In this document: in pieces, positions 10,980-22,226 of the stretch
How the letters are laid out: each line of letters opens with the position of its first letter
Position numbering within the stretch: position 1 is the stretch's first letter
Assembly: GCF_040712315.1 (NCBI RefSeq)
Contig: NC_134016.1
Location: 6,684,782 to 6,748,781, forward strand
DNA from: Castanea sativa
Lineage: Eukaryota > Streptophyta > Magnoliopsida > Fagales > Fagaceae
Reading direction: 5' to 3'
Length of the DNA: 64,000 bases
The notes under the pieces: generated by a model
Seen by the model: the letters and a program-made list of their open reading frames with translations, nothing else
Told to the model about the DNA's origin: nothing
The model's database searches: none
Made by a program: the position numbers and the translations under genes

Positions 10980-12478
10980 ATTTTAAGAATCAAACAGAAA
11001 CTTGGTTAAGTGCAGTCCTCGGACCACAAACCTTGTGGAAATTGATGTCTTGTCATTTGTTAAACAGAACCTTAGTTATGTCGGGTCTTCGGACCTCCTA
11101 CTTTGGGAAAATTAACGTTTGAAGTTACAATTTTAAGAATCAAACAGAAACTTGGTTAAGTGCAGTCCTCGGACCACAAACCTTGTGGAAATTGATGTCT
11201 TGTCATTTGTTAAACAGAACCTTAGTTATGTCGGGTCTTCGGACCTCCTACTTTGGGAAAATTAACATTTGAAGTTACAATTTTTAGAATCAAACAGAAA
11301 CTTGGTTAAGTGCAGTCCTCGGACCACAAACCTTGTGGAAATTGATGTCTTGTCATTTGTTAAACAGAACCTTAGTTATGTCGGGTCTTCGGACCTCCTA
11401 CTTTGGGAAAATTAACATTTGAAGTTACAATTTTAAGAATCAAACGAAACTTGGTTAAGTGCAGTCCTCGGACCACAAACCTTGTGGAAATTGATGTCTT
11501 GTCATTTGTTAAACAGAACCTTAGTTATGTCGGGTCTTCGGACCTCCTACTTTGGGAAAATTAACGTTTGAAGTTACAATTTTAAGAATCAAACAGAAAC
11601 TTGGTTAAGTGCAGTCCTCGGACCACAAACCTTGTGGAAATTGATGTCTTGTCATTTGTTAAACAGAACCTTAGTTATGTCGGGTCTTCGGACCTCCTAC
11701 TTTGGGAAAATTAACGTTTGAAGTTACAATTTTTAGAATCAAACAGAAACTTGGTTAAGTGCAGTCCTCGGACCACAAACCTTGTGGAAATTGATGTCTT
11801 GTCATTTGTTAAACAGAACCTTAGTTATGTCGGGTCTTCGGACCTCCTACTTTGGGAAAATTAACATTTGAAGTTACAATTTTTAGAATCAAACAGAAAC
11901 TTGGTTAAGTGCAGTCCTCGGACCACAAACCTTGTGAAAATTGATGTCTTGTCATTTGTTAAACAGAACCTTAGTTATGTCGGGTCTTCGGACCTCCTAC
12001 TTTGGGAAAATTAACGTTTGAAGTTACAATTTTAAGAATCAAACAGAAACTTGGTTAAGTGCAGTCCTCGGACCACAAACCTTGTGGAAATTGATGTCTT
12101 GTCATTTGTTAAACAGAACCTTAGTTATGTCGGGTCTTCGGACCTCCTACTTTGGGAAAATTAACATTTGAAGTTACAATTTTTAGAATCAAACAGAAAC
12201 TTGGTTAAGTGCAGTCCTCGGACCACAAACCTTGTGGAAATTGATGTCTTGTCATTTGTTAAACAGAACCTTAGTTATGTCGGGTCTTCGGACCTCCTAC
12301 TTTGGGAAAATTAACATTTGAAGTTACAATTTTTAGAATCAAACAGAAACTTGGTTAAGTGCAGTCCTCGGACCACAAACCTTTTGGAAATTGGTGCCTT
12401 GTCATGTGTTAAACAGAACCTCAGTTATGTTGGGTCTTCGGACCTCCTACTTTGGGGAATTTTACTTTTGAAGTTATA
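10980..12478 (+). repeat. 150-bp tandem array in element A, 10 units
   Basis: The marker cttggttaag recurs at 11001, 11151, 11301, 11450, 11600, 11750, 11900, 12050, 12200 and 12350, a period of 150 bp (one unit is 149). Units are nearly identical except the last, which is followed by a decayed partial copy at 12479-12540. Each unit contains gtcctcggaccacaaacc, a small hairpin ccacaa-acc-ttgtgg, and gtcttcggacctcc. The array lies between the convergent pol and antisense genes. No reading frame of note is present. Confidence 0.97.
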
Positions 12479-12959
12479 ACCTTTAATAATCAAATGGAGA
12501 ATTGATTGAGTCTTATTTTCTGACCACAACTTTTATCAAAGTCATTCCCTTATTATGTCTGGATGTTAATGCGTTACTGTTTATTAACTCGGATCTTACA
12601 TCTTACTAGAAACAGAGCTACGCATTACAAGGGTTTAATCGTTATATGAGGCCCTCTCTTCTTCTTAATCGAGGCATTGTTCAAATATATTAACCATGTC
12701 ACCTTTTATTGAATCTTTAATAATATACGCATGATTATGTGGAAGTTATGATTGTGCAATCCTTGGAGTTAGATTTGTGTACTCTGAGAAACTTTTGCTA
12801 TGACTTAATGAGAAGCTTTTGTAATAAGTACAAAAAGAATAAAGTAAAAATAGATATAACCCAAGTGAAAAGCAAACGAAATTGTTCTTCATTAATCTGT
12901 TAACTGTACATTACATATATAATTCAAAAATGGAAAAAGAGAAGCCCTAAGCTAAAGTC

Positions 12960-15489
12960 CTAAGCTTGTGGAGGAGGATCTTGCTGAGAGGTACTGGTGC
13001 CCTCGGTCTTTCTCAACTCCAGCTCAAAGGGAGTCAAGACTTGCTTTCCCTTATCTGCTGTCTTCGTTGAAAGGACGTTGGGTTCCGCTGTCTGGCTCAA
13101 GTCTTTCTCTGCATCCCCTCCTCCTTCCTTCTCTTTGTGGGAACCAGAGGGTTCTGTAGGATCAGGAATCTGCTGTGGGACCACCGGAGGAAGGGCAGAA
13201 AGAGTTGTCTCGGGGGTAGGAGTTGCAGCAGGAGCCTCTTCAATCTCCTGTATTTCCAGAGGAAGCCAAACGTTCTCGGACTTCCTCAGATCCGAAGATG
13301 GAGGAACTCCTGCTACGTTTAAAACTTCCCCCCATACTTTTTGACAGTATTCCCGGCATAAAGCCGCGAATTCCTCTGTCAGCTGCTCCTCTGCGGTTGC
13401 TACCCCTTTATCGAAACTTGCCTGCTTGGCAGCTTGAAGAGAGAGTTGGAAGGAACTGGCTTCTTCCTTCATCAGCGCCAGTTGCTTTTTCAGATCCGAG
13501 CACTCCCTTTGAGCTTGGGAGAGCTCTTCATCTCTTTCACGAAGGAGCTGGCGCTGTCCTTCTATCTGGGTCTTCATGGTCTTCAAGTTTGACTCGACCC
13601 CATTTTTCTCTCTCCTCAGATCAGCCACCTCCGAGGTCAACTTCTCATTCTCAGCAAGGGCTGTGCCTAAGGACTTCTCAGTTTCCATCCTGATTTCGAG
13701 CTCAGTTCTGGCTATTTTCCGAGTGTCTTCAATAAACTTCTCAGCTACGAAGACCTCCTGAATAGCCTGTAATAAGTATGATGGAGTTAGGAACAGTAAA
13801 AAACAAATTTACTTATAAATATTGTTAAAAGGAGAAACACTTACCAGCGCTAAGTCTCTTTTTAGGGAGAGGAATAGTTGTGGCTGGCCCATTTTTTCCA
13901 AGGTCTCCATGTCCTTGGGCAGCAAGAGAGGGCGTTCCAGGACCTCGGCCAGGTGGTGGGCATGGCCTTGTTGAACCGCCCTTATACTGGACTGGCAGGA
14001 GATGGGTGCGCCGTCCAGTCTTAGATCGGGGGACCAGGTGGTCGGTGCTCGGCGCACTTCAGCCTCGTCCCTGAATTCCCCGATTTCAACCGAGCGGGCC
14101 CTACCCTTGCCCTTGTCCACCTTCTGCTGCTGGGCCGGGGGGAGTTGTTGTCGTGATTTCTTGGGGTCTTTATTAATCGTTCCCTCGTTGTCCCCCTTCC
14201 TCTTCTTCTTTGGATCCTCGGCTGGAAATTTTGGCTCAGCTGGAGGAGGGGGAGGTGGTAAGGATGGGGGAACTTGGGACGTCCCCTTCTTTTTCTCTGC
14301 CACTTTAGCAGCCCTATTCGTAAGGAGACCCTCCATTCTTCCCATGTCTTCTTCAAATTCGTCCTCGGGAAGGGCAACCACAAACCCTGCAATTCCAGAG
14401 GCCTCGGTGGCTTCTTCCTCCTCGTCGAAAAGTACCACAAACTGGTTCCCGCGAGGTCTCTCGGTGTCTTCGAGATGGAATTGATCTATCTCGTCGTCAA
14501 GTGTGTGTGAAGAAGACACCTGCTCTTCTGGAATGACAGTTGCTTGTGAGTGCACAGCAAGGGGGACTGCTGCTATTGGCCGGTTGTACAAAATGGTGTT
14601 AGGAGCGTCCGGGAGGTCGCGGTCGTCCAGAAAGTGGGGCCGAGCTACGTTTATTTTCCTTCGTCTTCGGTCGCCCGTAATTATGGCGTTCTCTATCTCC
14701 TGGAAGTCTTTGGAAAGGGGGGTGTACCCTAGAATAAGGTGAGCAGCCCGGAGTTGTAGGTCTTCACTAACGAACACCTCGGAGCGAAGTACTCGGTTTA
14801 GATCAGCGATGCTATAGTGACTCAGACGAGGACGCACGTGCTGCTTATCTGCAAAAAAGACGTCAAAACAAACAAACCTGGTCAGATTCACACAAATATT
14901 TAACAAATTTAAGTAAGTACGAATACGCATTTCTGTGTGTGTTAGGAGAAGTTGTGTTGTGGGGAGATTAATCCTACGGCGTCGCACCTGGATCCCCCCA
15001 CTCAACTGGGCAGTGGAAGCCGTCGTGCCAGTTCCCAGACACGATCAAGTAGTCGTCCTTCATGCCTTTGTTTGATTTGGGCAGACAGGAGATTAGCCTA
15101 ACGGTGCTGGACCGAGATTTAATGTAATAACCTACTTTAGAAAGTTTATGGGACTCATATAGGAACACGACATCGTGCCATGTGAGGTTTAAACCCATCT
15201 GCTCGTTTAGAGCATCTACACTACCTAGAACTCTAAAAACGTTTGGGAGGCATTGATCGGGACACAACCGGTGGTTGCGAAGGTACTCCCTAGTTACAGG
15301 TTTCATTGGAAGGGTCATCCCACCCTCTAGAAAGGCTATCATAGGAATGATAACCTCTCCCTCTTTCCTAGAACCGGCCACGGCTGTTGCCGGGCAGTAT
15401 TTTAGTCCTACATCGCTGGGAATACGGTATTTGGCCCTAAAGCCTTCCATCCCAGTGGCGGTATCAACTAGACACTTAAACTTACCCAT
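12960..15489 (-). CDS. Antisense three-exon gene of element A, 770 codons, intact
   Basis: Exons on the minus strand are 15489-14988, 14848-13845 and 13766-12960 (502, 1004 and 807 nt). Splice sites are G|GTGCGA, TTTTGCAG|AT, CTG|GTAAGT and TTACAG|GC, and the reading phase is kept across both introns. Residues about 20-140 resemble the 'putative gypsy-type transposon' domain (PF04195-like: GGMTLPMKPVTREYL, CLPNVFRVLGSVDAL). The middle is acidic and proline-rich with a nuclear-signal match PKKKRK at about residues 380-385. Residues about 510-640 form a heptad-rich coiled coil (METEKSLGTALAENEKLTSE). The product is probably nuclear; its function is unknown. A frame without stops but without ATG, followed by a GTAAGT donor near 15596, suggests a spliced 5' leader. 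The gene is convergent to gag-pol. Confidence 0.85.
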
Positions 15490-15896
15490 TGGAAAAGAAC
15501 GAAATGTTAAACTCTAAAGGGGAGAGTGTTTACGAAGACAGCCGAGGACTGTATCCGAGGAGAAAGGGTTAAGAATAGAGAGAGCAAGAACTTACAAAGT
15601 TGAAGGTACAGATTTCCACGGTTTTCTGCTGGTAAAGGATGATTGTTGGTGTTTTGATGGGATTGATCCCTGAGGAATTAAATGAAGGCGCAGGTTCCCG
15701 AAGCGTCACGACGTGCGAAAAGGCGGCCTCAAAATTATATTTGTCCCGCCTAAAATTTCGTGGAGTAATGAGGGCCGTTGGATGCCCATCTCACCGTTGA
15801 ACGTGAGGGACAAAGTGTAACTGGCAGTATTAAATACGCGCGTTGTTCAAAATAAAACCGCCAAATGGCATCTTCTGGGACGCGAAACGATTTCCA

Positions 15897-15902
15897 CACG
15901 TG
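15897..15902 (-). promoter_or_regulatory. G-box upstream of the antisense gene, element A
   Basis: CACGTG lies about 400 bp upstream of the antisense ATG and is conserved in element B (56392-56397). On the same strand an A/T-rich tattaaata (complement of 15827-15835) could serve as a TATA box. The promoter function is inferred. Confidence 0.4.
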
Positions 15903-15980
15903 CCATTACTCACAAAATGATGGGAGTAGGTTCTCGTCGGATCAAAACCCTATTTTTCTCCTCGGACGTTGAAAATTAGA

Positions 15981-15995
15981 GTTTTGAGGGGCTAT
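15981..15995 (+). promoter_or_regulatory. Polypurine tract of element A
   Basis: The bases gttttgaggggctat directly precede the 3' LTR and are identical before the 3' LTR of element B. The purine run gagggg is short for a PPT but its position is right. Confidence 0.7.
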
Positions 15996-16745
15996 TGTGG
16001 GGGGCAAAAAGATCCTGATGGGAACGTGGGCCTTTTGGGCCGTGTTAAGGAAGGCCGACCTGATCCTGGGTTTAGAAATTGTTAGTACTATGGGTCGGCC
16101 CATACGCCGAGGATCCGAGGATCCAGCCGAGGGTGACCTTATCTTGGGATGAACACTGAAGAACTCGGGATTTCATAGTAAAGATTAGGGGATGACATGG
16201 TTAAGGCCAATGGTTAAAAGGGGGGAACTCTAGAACGCCCCAGAAGTACCGATGTTGAAGAAATGTCAAAGATAAAGGCTGCTACCTCCACATTAAAGAC
16301 CCTGCACCTACCACCCTGGCCGCATTTATGGGGAAGTGACACCTGAACAGTAGAAGAGAAACTTCTGGTTACTATTCAAAGGCACTGAGAAGGGAAATAT
16401 CTAGGCTAAGGGGGAGGTGGGGCAACACGTGTACAAAGTGTTCAAAAGAGGAGTATTTAAGGAGGAACCTGGAATAGAAAGAGGGGGACTTTTTGTAACC
16501 TAAAAAGAAAGAAAAGACTAAGAAAGGGATATAATATAAGAACAGCTCTCGGCTTACGTCCGAGGAGGCCAATTTACAAGATTCCTTATTGTTTCCAAGT
16601 ATTCGCAATCCTTAGTTTGTCATTTAATCCCCACATACTTCTAACCTGGGTTTCAAGCCCACACTCTACAAATTCATATTGTTTAAGGCTCATTGGGCCT
16701 GGGCCCGTAACTATTCTGGGGGCCAGGTGCACTTGTGCACTTACA
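15996..16745 (+). repeat. 3' LTR of element A
   Basis: This LTR is 750 bp, TGTGGGG to gtgcacttaCA, followed by the ATATA target duplication. About 20 differences separate it from the 5' LTR, clustered near 16140-16240. Confidence 0.95.
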
Positions 16746-16750
16746 ATATA

Positions 16751-17598
16751 TATGAAAGATGTCTTCCATATATTACCAAAAAAAAAAAAAAGAGTTTATA
16801 GTGCCACTAAAAATGTCTTTTCGCCACCAATCTCATATCTGCACAAATATAAAAATAAAAAAACATCAATACCTTCAAGCAAAAACATTAATTATGTTCG
16901 ACAACTCATAAAAGCTAAGTTGCATAAAGCAAATATATATTTCCAAGTATTATGTAATGCACACTTAAATCTAACTCTCTAACCGGAAGTTTTACTAATT
17001 TTAACCATATCATGGTGTAATCCCTTGGAGGTGTAATTCAAGGGTGGATTCTAACCATCTAACCCACTAAGGTGTAATTTAAGGGTTAACCGTCTAATGT
17101 ATCCTTGTCATGTGCTTTGCCTCTCAAAGGATGCCCAGGCTACTGGTCTTATTGATCGCAAGGCATATCAGTGATGTATGGATTTGATTGAAGAAGCCTT
17201 TGGTCATTATGAGGCACTGTTGATCTGAAGCATTCACATGAGTTACTGGCTACCAAGGGAGACATTGATTTGGATTGGCATGGCGAACAAAATGTTTGTC
17301 ATTAAGAGTGCTTAATATTTTATGATAGAGGAAAGGTAGCATGGACTGTAAATTAATTGTGGGCATTGTGAAAAAATAATTTTCTGGGGGACTTCTACCA
17401 TATTGACAGTCGAGATATATGGTTGAAAGAGAGTTTCACTTATTTATACCAAAATGTATTGTTGTAAATGTTCCATGATGACTACCTTTTACTAGCTACC
17501 AATTAGCCGAGTCACCAAAGTTAAAAAAAAATAGTTTGTTTGTGAAGCTATATTTGTTATAATAAAATGTGTGATATGAATAATTTATAAGATATATA
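16751..17598 (+). other. Duplicated non-coding stretch with a decayed coding relic
   Basis: This matches copy B at 59280-59385 and 59807-60550. At about 17130-17290 one frame reads KDAQATGLIDRKAYQ, stop, then DLIEEAFGHYEALLI, stop, then HELLATKGDIDLDWHG. Copy B keeps the same phrases with the first two stops at the same places and further damage after them. The pattern looks like an old dead exon that was already broken before duplication. I do not recognise the parent gene. Nothing else in the stretch is supportable. Confidence 0.35.
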
Positions 17599-17689
17599 TC
17601 TATATAATAAAAGCGCGAATGCGTGTAGCTACAGTTCCTTCGCACGTAGCTACAGTGCCCTTTGGCTTGTTCAATTGGCATCTATATAA

Positions 17690-18800
17690 TAAATGGCAAT
17701 TTTTTATAGGTTGAAATAAAATAATAAAATATAAGACTGTGATCAACCACAATAGAAAATAAATATTTTGTGAAAATGTTGTGATACTTGTTATGTGAGT
17801 GTATAAAAGCTACGTTACTTTTGGTTTGTTCAATATGTATTGTTCATCACTTCTTTGGCTTTTTTTTTTTTTTTGGTTCAGGCATCGGTTTGAGTTTTTT
17901 TTTTTTTTTTTTAAGTATTTATATGTTTTGGCATATATATATATATATATATATATATTGTTATTTTGACACAAGAAAACATTTTTTTTTTAGTCATTGG
18001 TTTGTGCTTTTTTTTTCTTTTGAATATTTATATGAGTTAGCATATATACTGTTATACTGACACAACAAATTTCACAATTATTGATATGTCAATTTCTTAT
18101 AGGTTGAAATAAAATATGAGATTGTGATCAACCACAACTAAAAATAAATTTTTTTGTGAAAATATTGTAACGTGATGTGAATGTTTAAAAACTACCGTTC
18201 TTTTTGGTTTGTTCAAATAGTTCCTTTCACCACCTCATTGCATTTTTTTTTAGTCATTAGTTTGTGTTTTTGTTTTAATATTTATATGAACTGACATATA
18301 TATTGTTATACTAACACAACAATTTTTATCAGTTTGTGTTTTTTTTTTCTCCTTTTAAATATTTATATGAGCTGACATATATATTGGTATACTAGCACAA
18401 CAAATTTCATAATTATTGAGGTGTCAATTTCTTATAAGTCGAAATAAAATAATAAAATATAAGACTGTGACCAATCACAATTGAAAATAAATATTTTGTG
18501 AAAATGTTATAATACTTGTGTGTGAATGTGTAAAAGCTACAATACTTTTTAGTTTGTTCAATATGTACTGTTTATCACTTCATTAGTTTTTTTTTTAGTC
18601 ATTGGTTTGTGCAATTTTTTTTATTTAATATTTATATGAGCTGACATATATATTGTTATACTGGCACAACAAATTTCACAATATTTTCACAATTATTAAG
18701 GTGTCAATTACTTATAGGTCGAAATAAAATAATAAAATATGAGACTATGACCAACTACAACTGAAAATAAATGTTTTGTGAATATGTTATAACACTTTTT
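17690..18800 (+). repeat. Imperfect direct repeats inside the Helitron
   Basis: Four diverged units of about 280-390 bp each carry, in order, a tcaatttcttataggt motif, gaaataaaataataaaatat, gactgtgatcaaccacaa, aaataaatattttgtgaaaatgtt, a gtttgttca phrase and a long T run. There is no coding content. Confidence 0.75.
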
Positions 18801-19752
18801 GTTATCACAATATTTTCATAATTGTTGAAATCTCAGTTTCTTATATATCAAATAAAAAAAATGCTAAGTCCACAACATTTTCTCATTAATTTCACAACCA
18901 ATAATAGGTAAGCTACTATTGATGGATAAAAAATTGATATTAGTCGTGGATCCATTTTAAAATCAGTAACAATTGCCATTTAGAATTTGTTATGAAAATA
19001 TTATGGAGATAACATTTCTATAAAATAAATAATAATATATCAAACTGAGACTTACCATGGTTGAAAATAAAGGTATTGTGAAAAAATTGTGACATTTTTG
19101 TGTTCCTAGACTTCTTTTTTGGTTTAGTCAAATTTGGTGAGCAAAAATTCACTATTTTTAGGCACAATTTTCTTCTGCTGGTTTATTGTCTGTTGTTTTT
19201 TTTTTTTTTTTTTAATGCATAGTTTAAAGTAGTTGTCCCAATTAAAACCAATAACAATTTACCACCTTAGATTTTTTGTGAAAATGTTGTGAATGTAGCA
19301 TTACTCTAAAATAATATTATATAATATCATACCAAAGCCCACCATATGTCATAGTGAAATTATAAAATAATTGTAGGTATTTAATTTGATGAAGAGTTTC
19401 AATTGTATCATATGTCATTATTTATTGTGAAAATTTAAATATTATGATAATATTTTATAAAAAATTAGTTATTTATTGTTGGAAGATGACGACATTTGTT
19501 ACCATTCTTAGTAGAATTTTTTTGTAAATAGATACTGTTTTTGATAAATAGGTTCTAAGAAATGAAAACGTATTTTAAATCAAATGATACCACGTCATCT
19601 ATATCAAATCCAATGAACAAGAGACATGTGTGCAAAAAAAAAAAAAAAAAACTTATCCACTAACACATGTCTTTCAATTGTTAGCGTGTTAATTATTTTT
19701 TGCTGACATATCTCACATTTATTATATTTTGATTCCGTTGACATGGTGTTTT

Positions 19753-19925
19753 TTTTAAAATTTATTTATTTATTTTATACAAGATAAAATTTCTACTCTA
19801 CCTTAATCTAAGTGTATATATGTGTGAAACTCCCTCCTGGAGACATGAACCCCGGCTCTTACCCCCCACACTCCACAAGCATTATATACTTGCGGAGTGA
19901 CCATCGCATCAAGGGTGTGCGGTGG
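19753..19925 (-). mobile_element. tRNA-derived SINE (copy 3), nested in the Helitron
   Basis: This member of the same family is flanked by perfect 14-bp direct repeats tgacatggtgtttt (19739-19752 and 19926-19939). The B-box is gttcatgtc, with one mismatch. It inserted into the Helitron, so it is younger than the Helitron or was carried with it. Confidence 0.85.
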
Positions 19926-20100
19926 TGACATGGTGTTTTATTTGATACCAAATACATTCTCCTAAGAAATTATTATACTAAATAGATAGTCATATGTTAA
20001 ATAAATATTCTAAATTTAAATACATGGTTTGATATTACTTCAAAAAAAAATTCTATTTTAAATTTTCTCACTCAAGGGGCAGCACATGCAACCCTTGCTA

Positions 20101-20101
<1 letters not shown>

Positions 20102-20155
<54 letters not shown>

Positions 20156-20190
20156 TAAAATAAATAAATATATATGTATATATATACACA
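20102..20190. repeat. (AT)n and (AC)n microsatellites after the Helitron
   Basis: An AT run of about 40 bp is followed by acacacacac and a second, shorter at/ac block. The copy B site has only a short version. Confidence 0.85.
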
Positions 20191-21278
20191 CACATAAAAT
20201 AAAAAAGGTTTTAACCTTTTATTGGCATCTTTTAATGTTGTCACATAATTCTTTTGAAAATTCACATTTTTTTTAATGTCATCATTATTATTTTTTTTAA
20301 ATCATCATTATTTTTTTTATAAAATAACTTTCACTTTTAACTTTTAAAATTACAAACAGTGCAAAACTGTATTAGTTTAAACTAATCAGAATTCATCTTC
20401 TCTTTAAATATAGCAATCGCACACTAAACAAATTTAATAAAAAATCTAACTATAAAAATATTTTAAAAAAATTTATCAAGAAAAATCCTTCCTTCAGGTC
20501 AAGGGAGGATAAATTTCTATGTGAAAATGGCTTTTCTTGAACAAATTGCATGATCTTCTACCACATATTCTTTCAATAAGTACTAATCAACAAACTTTTT
20601 GAATATTGATTACTATTATTTTCCTTAATAACTCCCCTTCCCCTGGGCAAAAAAAAAAAAAATTAATAGGTTTTTTAGGGTTTTTTATTACTCCGTATTA
20701 ACATATTTGCTTCTTTTTGTTGTGTGATTAATTAAAATGATGTGGAATATAAATTAAAAAAATGCAATTTGAATAAAAGCGTGTCCTAGAATTTCTGTAA
20801 GTTGATCATGTGCCCATCACTTGACAAACTTTCCCTCATAAAAATAACAAAATGTCTCTTTCTCTCCCTCCTAAACCCAATTATTGCCACCATAGCCAAT
20901 CGGAGCCGCCCATAGCTTTGAAAGAAATCCTATATCCTTCCCTTCTCAATTTTTTCTCTATTCGCTGTATATCTCTCTGCCATTGTTATTGTAAATGATT
21001 CCACTAATTACTTTTCTTTGTTAGGGTTTTTCTTTTGAGAAGAACCATGACCACACTCAAACTCATGCTCAATTTCAAAATTTACTTGGGTGTCATTTTG
21101 TGATTGGATTTTAGCACTTACTCATGAGACCTATATAGGAACTTAATAATAACAAATCTTAGGTGCATCAATCATAAGGTGAAACTTAAGCATGTTGTGA
21201 ATTTGGGTATGGAGTTGGGTGTGTCGGGTGTCCCTAAACTTTCTCTTTTCTTTTCCTTTTTCCTTTCAAACCAAACCA

Positions 21279-21545
21279 TGGCTTTGGATAGTACCAACAT
21301 TGATCAATCCCACAAGTCATATTACTCTCGTGAATTCCGTCCAAAAGAAAAAAAGAAAAAAGGCAGATAAGAAGAAGAAGAATCACAATTTTCTAAGAAT
21401 TACAAGAAGACTAGCACTTGAGGCATTTATGGCTTGAGACAAGTCTACCAAAGTGGAGAGAAATTTGATTAAATTTGATAGTCTGCAAATTTTGTTTGTG
21501 AGGCTTGATTCATTTCAAAGGCAAGGTGGAGATTTATCAAGTATG
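21279..21545 (+). pseudogene. Degenerate coding relic, possibly a Q-type C2H2 zinc-finger gene
   Basis: An ATG at 21279 opens MALDSTNIDQSHKSYYSREF, then lysine-rich sequence, stop and shifted frames. Near 21482 a frame reads VCKFCL followed by a stop, with R-LDSFQ-QGG in the adjacent frame. That is reminiscent of the C-x2-C and FDSFQALGGH parts of plant Q-type zinc fingers. Copy B (63266-63500) has the same layout with its own stops. The assignment is tentative; the degeneracy is plain. The spacing and order fit a short EPF-type transcription factor but the histidines were not seen. Confidence 0.3.
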
Positions 21546-21754
21546 ACTTGAATTGTACGCCTCTATTAGATGCAAGATCAGATTTGTTTCTCCACACTTG
21601 TGTTGCACACCTCTATAAAATGCAAGATTAAATTTTTATGTTCAGACTTAGGTTAAATGCTTGACTTTCTTGCATGGATCATTTTGCTGACATTGGTTAG
21701 GTTTTTTTTTTTTTTTTTGGAGGGGGGTGTAGTATATATATAAGATGTAGCTTG

Positions 21755-22221
21755 TGAAAAGCTTTGAACTAAGCTTGTAAACACTATAACAATGGAGATT
21801 TTACAGTAAACACTCAAAGAAAAGAAAAGGATTTGGAGAGAAAGGTTAGAGAGAAACAAAGAGAGAATTGGAACTTTTCTGAGATAATACTCACATAATG
21901 ATTTCATTATACACTAGAATCTTTATATATACAGCCTAAGCTTGTGTTAATTACCTAACTAACAATCTGTAACTTACGGAATTGATCTATAAAGAGTGGA
22001 ACTAAACTAGAGATAAATAACAGACTAATGCCTAAACACAGTTAAGCAAGCACCCAAGCACTATGAGGAGAAACGACAGGGTTCTAACTTAAATTCAAAA
22101 ACACATCAGCTCTTAAGGTAGAACGACACCGTTTCCTTTAATGAATTAAAAACAATCCTAGCCGTTGAGGGAAACTAGCCGTTGCTCTTTAATACTCTGT
22201 GATTGCTCCTTTCCCTTAACA
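21755..22221 (-). mobile_element. Solo LTR, 467 bp
   Basis: The insertion starts TG and ends CA (tgaaaagctttg ... cccttaaca) between 5-bp repeats GCTTG (21750-21754 and 22222-22226). Copy B has the empty site (gatgtggcttgttattctgagc near 63825). Read on the minus strand it has a TATA-like tatatataaag followed by a CT-rich leader, as in small Ty1/copia LTRs. No internal domain remains, which indicates LTR-LTR recombination. Superfamily and strand are inferred. Confidence 0.8.
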
Positions 22222-22226
22222 GCTTG

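Larger units (their letters stand above)
4794..16745 (+). mobile_element. Element A: Ty3/gypsy (Tat-type) LTR retrotransposon, 11.95 kb
   Basis: The order is 5' LTR, PBS, gag-protease, in-frame UAG, pol (RT, RNase H, second RNase H, integrase), 150-bp tandem array, antisense three-exon gene, PPT, 3' LTR. It is flanked by ATATA on both sides (4789-4793 and 16746-16750). The second, archaeal-type RNase H placed before integrase, the extra antisense gene and tandem repeats in the 3' non-coding part are known features of the Tat lineage. The LTRs differ at about 20 of 750 positions. Coding damage is one frameshift in gag and two nonsense codons in pol, so it is non-autonomous, while its antisense gene is uninterrupted. 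Confidence 0.95.
17599..20101 (+). mobile_element. Non-autonomous Helitron, 2.5 kb
   Basis: The 5' end is TCtatataataaaag, preceded by A. The 3' end is CTAG, followed by T, with a hairpin caaggg...cccttg immediately before it. This is the classic Helitron architecture inserted between A and T. Copy B has the uninterrupted site (gagatatatatacataaaa near 60548), so the element arrived after the duplication. It encodes no Rep/helicase. The interior holds at least four imperfect direct repeats (starting near 17690, 18080, 18420 and 18705), each with the phrase ggttgaaataaaataataaaatatgagactgtga in diverged form, and a nested SINE. Confidence 0.88.

Noticed and set aside
10980..12478. CRISPR-like array
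   Set aside because: The units are contiguous 150-bp tandem repeats without unique spacers, inside a plant retrotransposon.
13809..15005. A single 398-codon minus ORF as the real gene product
   Set aside because: Its first 50 residues are intron sequence. A clear acceptor at 14849, and a donor near its end, give the three-exon model that also fits element B.
12968..15517. Several plus-strand open frames opposite the antisense gene (for example at 13223 and 14002)
   Set aside because: They are shadows of the minus-strand exons: no domain, no conservation of frame between elements A and B, and composition explained by the coding strand.
17788..18060. 90-codon phenylalanine-rich ORF
   Set aside because: Poly-T and AT-repeat translation inside the Helitron.
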